Of a stretch of DNA of 10,040 nt, positions 1 to 7,185 are shown one piece after another; within the stretch, counting starts at the first letter, position 1; every line of letters begins with the position of its first letter. The stretch is from Pseudomonadota bacterium (GTDB lineage: Bacteria; Pseudomonadota; Alphaproteobacteria; Rhodospirillales; UBA2165), in the NCBI GenBank assembly GCA_027592155.1, contig JAQCKY010000038.1, forward strand, positions 1-10,040. Direction: 5' to 3'. Under the pieces are notes generated by a model, which was not told the DNA's origin, did not search any database, and saw nothing but the letters and a program-made list of their open reading frames with translations. A program made the translations under genes and the position numbers.

Positions 1-1299
1 ATCCGCCATCTGCCCGGATTCAATCGAGCCAACATGGTCCGAAATACCGTGAGCGATAGCCGGATTAATGGTGTATTTCGCAACGTAGCGTCTGGCGCGA
101 AGGTTATCGTTGTCGCCCTTTTCACCGGCCAAAGAGCCCCGCTGTTTTTTCATTTTGTCGGCGGTCTGCCAGGTGCGGATGATCACCTCCCCGACCCGCC
201 CCATGGCCTGGCTGTCCGACGAGATGATGCTGAACGCACCGAGATCATGAAGGATATCCTCGGCGGCGATGGTTTCCCGGCGGATCCGGCTTTCCGCGAA
301 GGCGACGTCTTCGGGAATGCGGGCGTCCAGATGATGACAGACCATCAGCATATCCAAATGTTCGTCGATGGTATTGACCGTGAACGGTCGTGTCGGATTG
401 GTCGAAGACGGGATCACATTGCTCTCGCCGCAGAGCTTGATGATGTCCGGCGCGTGTCCGCCGCCCGCGCCTTCGGTGTGATAGGCGTGGATCGTCCGGC
501 CCTTAAACGCCGCGATGGTGTTTTCCACAAAGCCGGACTCGTTCAAGGTATCGGTATGGATCGCCACCTGGATATCCATCTCGTCGGCAACGCCGAGACA
601 AGTATCGATGGCCGACGGTGTGGTCCCCCAATCCTCATGCAGCTTAAGCCCGCAAGCACCGGCGAGAACCTGCTCGGTCAGCGCACCGGGCAGCGATGCA
701 TTGCCCTTGCCGAAGAACCCCAAATTCATCGGTAGCCCGTCCGCCGCCTGCAGCATGCGCGCGATGTGCCATGAGCCCGGTGTGCAGGTCGTGGCGTTGG
801 TGCCTTCCGCCGGGCCGGTGCCACCGCCGAGCATGGTGGTGATGCCGGAATAGAGTGCGTCATCGATAAGCTGTGCGCAGATGAAATGGATATGGGCGTC
901 GATGCCGCCCGCCGTAACGATCCGGCCTTCGCCGGCGATAGCTTCGGTGCCGGGCCCGATAATAATATCCACATCCGGCTGCACGTCAGGATTACCGGCC
1001 TTTCCGATCGCGGCGATGCGCCCGTCTTTCAAGCCAATGTCCGCTTTGATGATACCCCAGTGATCGAGGATCAGCGCATTGGTGATGACCGTATCGACGG
1101 CGCCCTCGGCCCGGGTTCGCTGGCTTTGCCCCATACCGTCGCGGATAACCTTGCCGCCACCGAATTTGACCTCTTCGCCATAGGTCGTGCGGTCTTCCTC
1201 GACCTCGATAAATAGATCGGTATCGGCGAGACGAACCTTGTCACCGACCGTCGGTCCGAACATCGCGGCGTAAGCGCCGCGCTCAATTTGCGTGGCCAT
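1..1299 (-). CDS. ureC: Urease alpha subunit UreC, 5' part (C-terminus beyond the window)
   Basis: This is the catalytic subunit of urease, which hydrolyses urea to ammonia and carbamate at a di-nickel centre in the cytoplasm. The frame is open from the ATG at 1299 to the window edge, giving 433 codons; the family usually has about 570, so roughly the last 135 residues are missing by truncation. All the visible active-site residues are intact: nickel ligands H136 and H138 (motif DAHIHF), the lysine to be carbamylated K219 (KLHEDWG), H221, nickel ligands H248 and H274, the mobile-flap C321-H322 pair, and D362 (SSDSQAMGRVGE). Numbering is shifted by +2 from the Klebsiella enzyme. A GGAGGG Shine-Dalgarno lies just upstream and overlaps the end of ureB; the gap to ureB is 2 bp. 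The loop after the first metal ligands reads ICAQ where ICPQ is usual. Identification is very secure. Confidence 0.98.
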   Translation of the reverse strand, partial: MATQIERGAYAAMFGPTVGDKVRLADTDLFIEVEEDRTTYGEEVKFGGGKVIRDGMGQSQRTRAEGAVDTVITNALILDHWGIIKADIGLKDGRIAAIGKAGNPDVQPDVDIIIGPGTEAIAGEGRIVTAGGIDAHIHFICAQLIDDALYSGITTMLGGGTGPAEGTNATTCTPGSWHIARMLQAADGLPMNLGFFGKGNASLPGALTEQVLAGACGLKLHEDWGTTPSAIDTCLGVADEMDIQVAIHTDTLNESGFVENTIAAFKGRTIHAYHTEGAGGGHAPDIIKLCGESNVIPSSTNPTRPFTVNTIDEHLDMLMVCHHLDARIPEDVAFAESRIRRETIAAEDILHDLGAFSIISSDSQAMGRVGEVIIRTWQTADKMKKQRGSLAGEKGDNDNLRARRYVAKYTINPAIAHGISDHVGSIESGQMAD

Positions 1300-1301
1300 G
1301 C

Positions 1302-1613
1302 TCAGCCCTCCAATTTGCCGCTGACTTGGGCATTGAACCCATGAACCACCCGATCGCCGCCATAGGTGACCAGGGTAACCTCCCGGGTCTGGCCCGGCTC
1401 GAACCGGACCCCTGTCCCGGCGGCGATATCCAACCGGTAGCCCTTGGCAGCCTCCCGGTCGAACGCCAGGCCGGGATTGGTTTCGCTGAAATGATAGTGG
1501 GATCCGACCTGCACGGGCCTGTCTCCGGTATTGGCAACCTGGAGCGTGATGGTTTCCCGCCCTTCATTTAGGGTGATCGGTTCCGCTGCAGTAACGATTT
1601 CGCCGGGTATCAT
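1302..1613 (-). CDS. ureB: Urease beta subunit UreB
   Basis: This is the small beta subunit (103 aa) of the three-subunit bacterial urease, which packs with UreA and UreC into the (alpha-beta-gamma)3 enzyme. The N-terminus MIPGEI, the SHYHF motif at residues 38-42 (H39, H41) and the YGGDRVVHGFN stretch at about 84-94 are typical of the family, and the length is normal. The ATG at 1613 has a GGGAG ribosome-binding site about 7 bases upstream. The gene follows ureA after 31 bp and its TGA stop lies 2 bp before the ureC start, so the two are probably translationally coupled. Confidence 0.97.
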   Translation of the reverse strand: MIPGEIVTAAEPITLNEGRETITLQVANTGDRPVQVGSHYHFSETNPGLAFDREAAKGYRLDIAAGTGVRFEPGQTREVTLVTYGGDRVVHGFNAQVSGKLEG

Positions 1614-1644
1614 GCCGTTTCTCCCACCTAACTTTTGCGCAGGC

Positions 1645-1947
1645 TTATCGAATAGGGTTATGGACGGTCACCAGTTTGGTGCCGTCCGGAAAGGTTGCTT
1701 CGACTTGAACGTTGTGGAGCATCTCGGGGATGCCTTCCATCACCTGATCCTTGGTGATGACTTCCGCCCCATCGGCCATCAATTCGGCAACCGACCGCCC
1801 ATCCCGCGCACCCTCGATGACGTGATCCGTAATCAAGGCGATGGCTTCGGGATAGTTGAGTTTGACCCCGCGCTCCAGCCGTCGACGCGCCACCATCGCG
1901 GCCATCGAAATCAGCAGCTTATCTTTTTCCCGTGGCGTTAGATTCAC
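1645..1947 (-). CDS. ureA: Urease gamma subunit UreA
   Basis: This is the smallest structural subunit of urease (100 aa), with no catalytic residues of its own. The sequence is typical: MNLTPREKDKLL at the start, RRRLERGVKLNYPEAIA at about 21-37, a central DHVIEGARDG segment, and a VTVHNPIR end. Translation starts at a GTG codon (1945-1947), with GGGAG placed about 7 bases upstream. The choice is fixed by the invariant start of the family. It lies 18 bp after ureD and 31 bp before ureB. UreA and UreB are separate here, as in most bacteria, rather than fused as in Helicobacter. Confidence 0.97.
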   Translation of the reverse strand: MNLTPREKDKLLISMAAMVARRRLERGVKLNYPEAIALITDHVIEGARDGRSVAELMADGAEVITKDQVMEGIPEMLHNVQVEATFPDGTKLVTVHNPIR

Positions 1948-1965
1948 CCGTATTCTCCCTTTTCG

Positions 1966-2841
1966 CTAGACATGCCAGAGCCGGGGCAACGCCACCGGCA
2001 ATCCTGCCACCAACTGTCTGAAACCACCCCAAAAGACACCAAAATGCTTACGTAACGCCTGGGCATCGTCGGCAAGCCAGCGGACGACCAACACGCCGTT
2101 TACGACGGTCGCCCCACACCGGATAGCATACACCGGTTCCGCCAACAATGTCCGGGCTGGTTTCAGGCACGCCGCGGCATCATCGGCGACAAGGACCGCC
2201 GTTGCCGTCGCCACGGCACCGCCGAGGCAGGCGGGATTTGCGATTACCGCCGCCAAATCATCGTCCATGTGAAAGCTGTCCGCCCATACCAAGCGCCCGC
2301 CCCGCCGGATTTCCCAGCTATCCCGAACCAGGCCGGTCGCGAGACGTTCCCCGCTGGCGGTGCGACCGAAGACCAGCATTTCGCCAGCCAGGGCGCGCCC
2401 GCCGGCCGCGATATCGAGCCGCGTGCGCCGCCGCAATCTGGCACCGTCGAACAGGATCGTTTCCTGGGGCAGAAATTCCATCCAGCAATCGGCGCCGCCC
2501 TGGATCTCGACGGTAATCCGGCTGTCGGCACCGGTGGAGCGGTACACTTTTTCGGCCGCCTGAGGCATGAATTGCGCCATCGCCCCATCGGCAACCGAAA
2601 GTTCGAGTTCCAACCAGTCGCCACCGACCAACCCCCCGGACGTCGTCGCAATCACCGCATGGGGAATATCGTTTCGCGCGGGTGTCGGGAAGACGACGCG
2701 CAACGGATCGGTATGAAACAAACGTTCGAGGCTGCTCGCCCCCTCGCTTTGTTTAAATTTGACCTGAGCCCTACCGTGAACCAGGACACCGGTTCCGGAG
2801 TCGGAGAGGCGGTCAGACGGTGAGGAAACGTCGAACATCAT
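1966..2841 (-). CDS. ureD: Urease accessory protein UreD
   Basis: UreD (called UreH in Helicobacter) is a cytoplasmic scaffold that joins UreF and UreG on apo-urease and helps deliver nickel and carbon dioxide to the active site. At 291 aa it has the normal length. Typical landmarks are GRAQVKF near residue 25, FPTPARND, the TSGGLVGGDWLELEL block, the QAAEKVYRS segment, LPQETILFDGARLRRRTRLD, and a C-terminal WLADDAQALRKHFGVFW region. The first ATG (2841) lies inside the end of urtE, a 29-bp overlap in another frame. A GGAGG stretch abuts this ATG directly, and a second ATG follows immediately, so the exact start is uncertain. There is no in-frame start further upstream before the overlap. Other accessory genes (ureE, ureF, ureG) are not in the window and may follow ureC. 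Confidence 0.95.
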   Translation of the reverse strand: MMFDVSSPSDRLSDSGTGVLVHGRAQVKFKQSEGASSLERLFHTDPLRVVFPTPARNDIPHAVIATTSGGLVGGDWLELELSVADGAMAQFMPQAAEKVYRSTGADSRITVEIQGGADCWMEFLPQETILFDGARLRRRTRLDIAAGGRALAGEMLVFGRTASGERLATGLVRDSWEIRRGGRLVWADSFHMDDDLAAVIANPACLGGAVATATAVLVADDAAACLKPARTLLAEPVYAIRCGATVVNGVLVVRWLADDAQALRKHFGVFWGGFRQLVAGLPVALPRLWHV

Positions 2842-3508
2842 CCTCCACCATATCGTCCCGGCCGCCGGCCAGAACGATCTCTCCCCGGTCCATCACCGCG
2901 AACCGGTCGGCAAGCTCCCGCGCAAAATCGAAATATTGTTCGACCAGCAAAATCGCCATATCGCCTCGCTCGCGCAGTCGTTCGATCACATGGCCGATCA
3001 TCTTGATGATGCTCGGCTGAATGCCTTCCGTCGGCTCATCCATGATCAGTAAACCGGGCCGGGTGACAAGGGCCCTTGCGATGGCGAGCTGTTGCTGTTG
3101 GCCGCCTGAAAGATCACCGCCCCGGCGTCCCAACATTTCCTTTAAGACCGGAAACAGCTCAAAGATTTCATCGGGGACGTGGCGGAGGGATGACGGCAAG
3201 GGGGCAAAGCCGGTCCGAAGATTTTCCTCGACGGTCAATAAGGGAAATATTTCTCGCCCCTGAGGCACCATGGCGATCCCGCGCCGCGCCCGCTCATGAG
3301 GGACCAGCTTGGTGATGTCATGATCGTTCCAAGAAATCGTACCCGACTTCACCGGCTGCTGTCCGGCGACGGCACGCAGAAGGCTTGTTTTACCGACCCC
3401 GTTACGGCCCAGCACGCAGGTAACCTGGCCTTGCTCCGCGTCGAGACTGATATTCCGGAGCGCCTGGCTGGCGCCGTAATAAAGATCGATGTTCGATACT
3501 TTCAGCAT
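2813..3508 (-). CDS. urtE: Urea ABC transporter ATP-binding protein UrtE
   Basis: This is one of two ATPases that power urea import; it belongs to the LivF-like branch of the branched-chain amino acid/urea ABC family. In its 231 aa it has Walker A GRNGVGKT at 34-41, a Q-loop glutamine at 83 (VPQGREIFP, typical of UrtE), signature LSGGQ at 133-137 and Walker B LLIMDE at 153-158. The usual H-loop position reads LVEQ (Q191), as is usual in LivF-type proteins, so this is probably not a defect. The ATG at 3508 follows the urtD stop after 3 bp, with only a weak GGGGCG-type ribosome site, which suggests coupling to urtD translation. Its 3' end overlaps ureD. The protein acts on the cytoplasmic face with UrtD. 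Confidence 0.96.
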   Translation of the reverse strand: MLKVSNIDLYYGASQALRNISLDAEQGQVTCVLGRNGVGKTSLLRAVAGQQPVKSGTISWNDHDITKLVPHERARRGIAMVPQGREIFPLLTVEENLRTGFAPLPSSLRHVPDEIFELFPVLKEMLGRRGGDLSGGQQQQLAIARALVTRPGLLIMDEPTEGIQPSIIKMIGHVIERLRERGDMAILLVEQYFDFARELADRFAVMDRGEIVLAGGRDDMVEDDVRRFLTV

Positions 3509-3511
3509 GGC

Positions 3512-4279
3512 TCAGCGCCCCAAATAAACTTCGATAACGCGTTCGTCGTTCTGCACAAAATCCATCGATCCCTCGGCGAGCACGGTTCCGTCATGGAGCA
3601 CCGTCACCCGGCAATCCAGGGAGTGAACGAACCCCATGTCATGTTCGACGACGACCACTGAATGGTCTTTTGCGATTTCCTTCAGCAATACCGCCGTCGC
3701 CTCGGTCTCCGCATCCGTCATGCCCGCTGCCGGTTCATCGACCAGCAATAATTCAGGATCCTGCATCAACAGCATGCCGATCTCGAGCCATTGTTTTTGT
3801 CCATGAGAGAGAGAGCCGGCCACCTGATGACGGTGCTCGGTGAGGGCGATGATTTCAAGCACTTCATCGATCCGCGCCCGATTAGCTTTTGTCAGGGAAT
3901 AGATCAGCGCCCGCATTACGCCGCGCACCCCAGACAAGGCCAGCTCGAGGTTTTCATAAACCGTGTGCTGCTCAAACACCGTGGGTTTCTGGAACTTGCG
4001 GCCGATGCCCTTGTTGGCGATCTCCGCTTCATTCGAGCGTTTAAGGTCGAAGTTCCCCATGAAAAACGCCTGCCCCTGATCGGGTTTCGTTTTACCGGTA
4101 ATGACATCCATCATGGTCGTCTTCCCGGCACCGTTCGGCCCGATCACCGCGCGAAGCTCGTTGCGGGTAACATAAAGGCTCAGATTGTTCAGGGCCTTGA
4201 AGCCATCGAAGGCGACGTGGATGTTTTGCAGGTAGAGGACGGTATCGCTGACCTCGGGCGCCGCGGCGATCGCGTTCAT
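3512..4279 (-). CDS. urtD: Urea ABC transporter ATP-binding protein UrtD
   Basis: This is the second ATPase of the urea importer, LivG-like, 255 aa. Visible motifs are Walker A GPNGAGKT at 47-54, Q-loop Q97 (RKFQKPTVFE), signature LSHGQ at 157-161 (His in place of the first Gly is common in this branch), Walker B LLLVDE at 177-182 and H-loop H213 (VVEHDM). The open frame extends upstream to 4516, but that part lies inside urtC and does not resemble the family. The ATG at 4279 is chosen because family-like sequence begins there, a GGAGGA ribosome site lies just upstream, and it overlaps the urtC stop as ATGA (4276-4279), a classic translational-coupling junction. Confidence 0.97.
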   Translation of the reverse strand: MNAIAAAPEVSDTVLYLQNIHVAFDGFKALNNLSLYVTRNELRAVIGPNGAGKTTMMDVITGKTKPDQGQAFFMGNFDLKRSNEAEIANKGIGRKFQKPTVFEQHTVYENLELALSGVRGVMRALIYSLTKANRARIDEVLEIIALTEHRHQVAGSLSHGQKQWLEIGMLLMQDPELLLVDEPAAGMTDAETEATAVLLKEIAKDHSVVVVEHDMGFVHSLDCRVTVLHDGTVLAEGSMDFVQNDERVIEVYLGR

Positions 4280-5424
4280 GTCGCTTCCTCCACTGCGGCT
4301 TCGGGTGGCGGGCTCTTCTTTCTTCGGAAGTCGAATGTCGGGACCGTGCCGACGATCCCCTTGGGCAGATATATCGTGACGACCACGAACAATGCGCCGA
4401 GGAAAAACAGCCAAATATCGGGGAAAGCACCGGTCAGAAACGTCTTGGCATAGTTCACCAGAACCGCGCCCAGGACCGCCCCATAGAGCGACCCCCTGCC
4501 GCCCAGCGCGACCCAAACGACAATCTCGATTGAATTCGCCGGCGAGAATTCGCTGGGATTGATGATGCCCACTTGCGGCACATAAAGTGCGCCGGCAATA
4601 CCGGCAAGCCCGGCGGAGACCGAAAAGATCAGCACCTGATAAAGTTCGACCCGGTAGCCCAAAAAGCGCGCCCGGCTTTCCGAATCGCGGATCGCCATCA
4701 TCACCAGCCCGAACCGCGAGGTGACGATATAGCGGCAGACCAAGTAACCGAGACCGACGGCGACGGCGCTGAGCACGAATAATGTCGCGCGGGTGGTCTG
4801 GCTCTGCAGATCGAAGCCCAGGATATCCTTGAAATCCGTCAATCCGTTATTGCCGCCAAATCCCATATCGTTTCGGAAGAAGGCCAGCATTAAGGCGAAC
4901 GTAAGCGCCTGGGTGATGATCGAAAGATAGACGCCGGTCACCCGGGACCGGAAGGTTAGCCAGCCGAAAACAAAGGCCAGAATACCGGGTGCCAAAACGA
5001 CCATCAGCGCCGCAAAGGGGAAGAAATCGAAGCCCCACCAATACCACGGCAGCTCCTTCCAATCGAGGAACACCATAAAGTCCGGCAGGTTCGGGTTCTG
5101 ATAGACACCGCGATCGCCGATCTGGCGCATCAGATACATACCCATGGAATAACCACCGAGGGCAAAAAAGGCGCCGTGACCCAGGCTGAGGATGCCGCAA
5201 TATCCCCATATCAAATCGACGCTCAATGCCAACAACGCAAAGGCCAGATATTTGCCCATAAGGCCGACGACAAAGTCGGGAACATGGAACGGCGAACTCG
5301 CGGGGACGTTGAGATTGAGGATGGGAACCACGATTGCGACCGCGGTGAGGATGCCTAGCAGGATCCATCCACCCCGGTCGATCCGGCCCAACAAAGGACT
5401 GACAACTGGTTTCGATACATCCAT
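4276..5424 (-). CDS. urtC: Urea ABC transporter permease UrtC
   Basis: UrtC is the LivM-like inner-membrane permease (382 aa) that pairs with UrtB to form the urea channel. The protein is very hydrophobic, with the first membrane segment at about 20-37 and a typical LSLGHGAFFALGGYSMG motif at about 79-95. The cytoplasmic coupling segment is RFGLVMMAIRDSESRARFLGY (about 238-257), and this polar loop is of the expected type. Near the C-terminus are VALGGRGSLYGAVLGA and YLPKGIVGT, followed by a charged cytoplasmic tail (RRKKS and an acidic end). The start has a GGTGGAG ribosome site about 7 bases upstream and lies only 1 bp after the urtB stop. Its own stop overlaps the urtD start. Confidence 0.97.
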   Translation of the reverse strand: MDVSKPVVSPLLGRIDRGGWILLGILTAVAIVVPILNLNVPASSPFHVPDFVVGLMGKYLAFALLALSVDLIWGYCGILSLGHGAFFALGGYSMGMYLMRQIGDRGVYQNPNLPDFMVFLDWKELPWYWWGFDFFPFAALMVVLAPGILAFVFGWLTFRSRVTGVYLSIITQALTFALMLAFFRNDMGFGGNNGLTDFKDILGFDLQSQTTRATLFVLSAVAVGLGYLVCRYIVTSRFGLVMMAIRDSESRARFLGYRVELYQVLIFSVSAGLAGIAGALYVPQVGIINPSEFSPANSIEIVVWVALGGRGSLYGAVLGAVLVNYAKTFLTGAFPDIWLFFLGALFVVVTIYLPKGIVGTVPTFDFRRKKSPPPEAAVEEAT

Positions 5425-5425
5425 C

Positions 5426-7075
5426 TCAGTTCTCCACCGCGCGGCCCTTGAGCGCGAACAAACCGCGCGGGCGTTTCTGGATGAACAGAATGATCACGAT
5501 GAGGACGAGGATCTTGCCCAACACCGCGCCGGCGAAGGGTTCGAGGAACTTGTTGATAATCCCCAGGCTAAAGGCGCCCACGAGCGTGCCCCAGAGATTG
5601 CCGACGCCGCCGAACACCACGACCATGAACGAGTCGACGATATAGGCTTGGCCCAAATTCGGCCCGACATTGTCAACCTGGCTAAGCGCCACCCCGGCCA
5701 TCCCGGCAATTCCCGATCCGAGCCCAAATGTCAGGGCATCGACCCAATTGGTGCGGATACCCATCGTGCTCGCCATCCGGCAGAATAAGAGCCGCGCTCG
5801 CATTTGAAGGCCGAAAGCCGTGTATCGCAAAACCAAGACCAGAGCGCCCAAAACCAACAGCGAGAAGACGATAATCCAAATCCGGTTATAGGTCAGGACG
5901 ACGCCGCCAACCAATTCGATCCCACCGCTCATCCATTCCGGATTGCCGACTTCGCGATTGGTCGGGCCGAAAATCGAGCGGACAAACTGCCGCAGGATCA
6001 GGCTGATCCCCCAGGTCGCCAATAAGGTCTCCAACGGACGCCCATAAAGATGGCGGATAATACCCCGCTCCATCGCCACGCCGACGGCGCCGGCAACCAG
6101 GAACGCCATCGGCACCGCGACGGTCAAGGAATAATCGAATGCGCTTGGCATATAAGATTTGAAGAGGTTTTGAATCACGAAGGTGGTGTAAGCGCCGAGC
6201 ATCAGCATTTCGCCGTGGGCCATATTGATCACCCCCATCACACCGAATGTGATGGCGAGGCCGACAGCCGCGAGCAAGAGAACCGAGCCCAGACTAATGC
6301 CGCGAAACAAATCGCCGATCATCCGATAGCTGGCCAAGGTGCTTTCCATGCGTTCCAGCGCCACCGATGCCGCCGCCCGAACTTTTACATCGGTCTCGAC
6401 GAAGCTGCCGTCACCATTTTTGACGAGGATGGAGCCGATTACGGACTGCACATCCTGCTCGACGAATTCCGCAAGCTTGGCAACCGCGGCAACCCGAACT
6501 TCTGTGTCCTTTGACGTCGTGAGCTGAGTGGAGGCGAGCGCCTTTTGCATTATCGTCTTAATCTTGGCATCGGTTTCACGGGCGATGGCACGATCCAATA
6601 TGGGGACCATCGCCGCATCCTTTGCCTTGAAGACGGCTTCTGCGGCGCTGCGGCGTTTTGCCGGATCGGTACTCAACAGTGTCAGCGCCCCGAGCGCACC
6701 ACGAATGGCCCGCCGCATCCGATTATTCACCCTGACGGATTTTAAATCTGACGTCGATGCCTCACCGATTTCCGTAAGGTCCACCGCCCGGCGAAGAAGA
6801 AGCACGCTGCCCTTCTCCTCGGCGATGACCACGGCACCGTCGGAATTTCGCGTATAGAGTTTTTTCTCGAGCAATGCTTCGAGAACGGGGATCGCCCGGG
6901 GGTCCGCTGTCGCCGCCAGCGCAGTAACGGCGCGGGCCTTGGCGGAATACCCGCCGGTCGTCAGCGCCCGAACCTGGGCATCGAAGTCCTGAGCCTGAGC
7001 TTGAGAAGGGGCGATCAGCCAGATCGCTGACACCGCCAAAATCAGGGCGACGAAGGAACCTTTAATTCCAGTCAT
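5426..7075 (-). CDS. urtB: Urea ABC transporter permease UrtB with long periplasmic N-terminal region
   Basis: UrtB is the LivH-like permease partner of UrtC. This 549-aa protein starts with a signal-like segment (hydrophobic residues 8-22, likely cleavage after AQA at 28). Residues 30-250 are helical, Ala-rich and HEAT-like (for example TALAATADPRAIPVLEALL), and the LivH-like membrane domain runs from about 255 to 549. The long N-terminal region is common in proteobacterial UrtB. Clear permease landmarks are FGVMGVINMAHGEMLMLGAY (277-296), LTFGLGSGIAGMAGVALSQ (448-466), FMVVVFGGVGNLWGT (483-497) and a RPRGLFALKGRAVE end. The coupling loop at 425-434 reads MRARLLFCRM where the family usually has a polar RAVTQNR-type sequence. 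The ATG at 7075 has only a poor ribosome site (AAAAGAA), so UrtB synthesis may be lower than UrtA. Confidence 0.96.
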   Translation of the reverse strand: MTGIKGSFVALILAVSAIWLIAPSQAQAQDFDAQVRALTTGGYSAKARAVTALAATADPRAIPVLEALLEKKLYTRNSDGAVVIAEEKGSVLLLRRAVDLTEIGEASTSDLKSVRVNNRMRRAIRGALGALTLLSTDPAKRRSAAEAVFKAKDAAMVPILDRAIARETDAKIKTIMQKALASTQLTTSKDTEVRVAAVAKLAEFVEQDVQSVIGSILVKNGDGSFVETDVKVRAAASVALERMESTLASYRMIGDLFRGISLGSVLLLAAVGLAITFGVMGVINMAHGEMLMLGAYTTFVIQNLFKSYMPSAFDYSLTVAVPMAFLVAGAVGVAMERGIIRHLYGRPLETLLATWGISLILRQFVRSIFGPTNREVGNPEWMSGGIELVGGVVLTYNRIWIIVFSLLVLGALVLVLRYTAFGLQMRARLLFCRMASTMGIRTNWVDALTFGLGSGIAGMAGVALSQVDNVGPNLGQAYIVDSFMVVVFGGVGNLWGTLVGAFSLGIINKFLEPFAGAVLGKILVLIVIILFIQKRPRGLFALKGRAVEN

Positions 7076-7142
7076 AATATATTCTTTTGAGTTGCCACGC
7101 TCAGCCCCCGCAGATTGTTGTCAGGGGCTTTGGAAGTTCTGA

Positions 7143-7168
7143 CCGGGGTACCGCGAGCGGCACCCCGG
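7143..7168 (-). other. Hairpin in the urtA-urtB gap (possible mRNA-stabilising or attenuating element)
   Basis: The 110-bp gap between urtA and urtB contains a perfect 7-bp GC-rich inverted repeat, CCGGGGT at 7143-7149 and ACCCCGG at 7162-7168. It extends after one mismatch by CCG/CGG around a short loop. It begins 18 bp past the urtA stop in the direction of transcription. No run of T follows on the transcribed strand, so it is not a standard intrinsic terminator. A weaker pair, AGCCCC at 7103-7108 and GGGGCT at 7124-7129, lies between it and urtB. Hairpins between a binding-protein gene and its permease gene (malE-malF is the known example) protect the upstream mRNA and raise the receptor's relative amount; that role here is inferred. 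Confidence 0.55.
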
Positions 7169-7185
7169 CCATGGGAGGATCAAAC

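Noticed and set aside
34..735. 233-codon plus-strand open frame at the left end
   Set aside because: It is antisense to ureC, whose active-site motifs are read continuously through the same region.
4280..4516. 79-codon upstream extension of urtD
   Set aside because: It lies inside urtC, has no family resemblance, and the ATG at 4279 has a good ribosome site and a classic ATGA overlap.
7103..7129. AGCCCC/GGGGCT inverted repeat as a terminator after urtA
   Set aside because: The 6-bp stem has a 15-base loop and no T-run follows on the transcribed strand.
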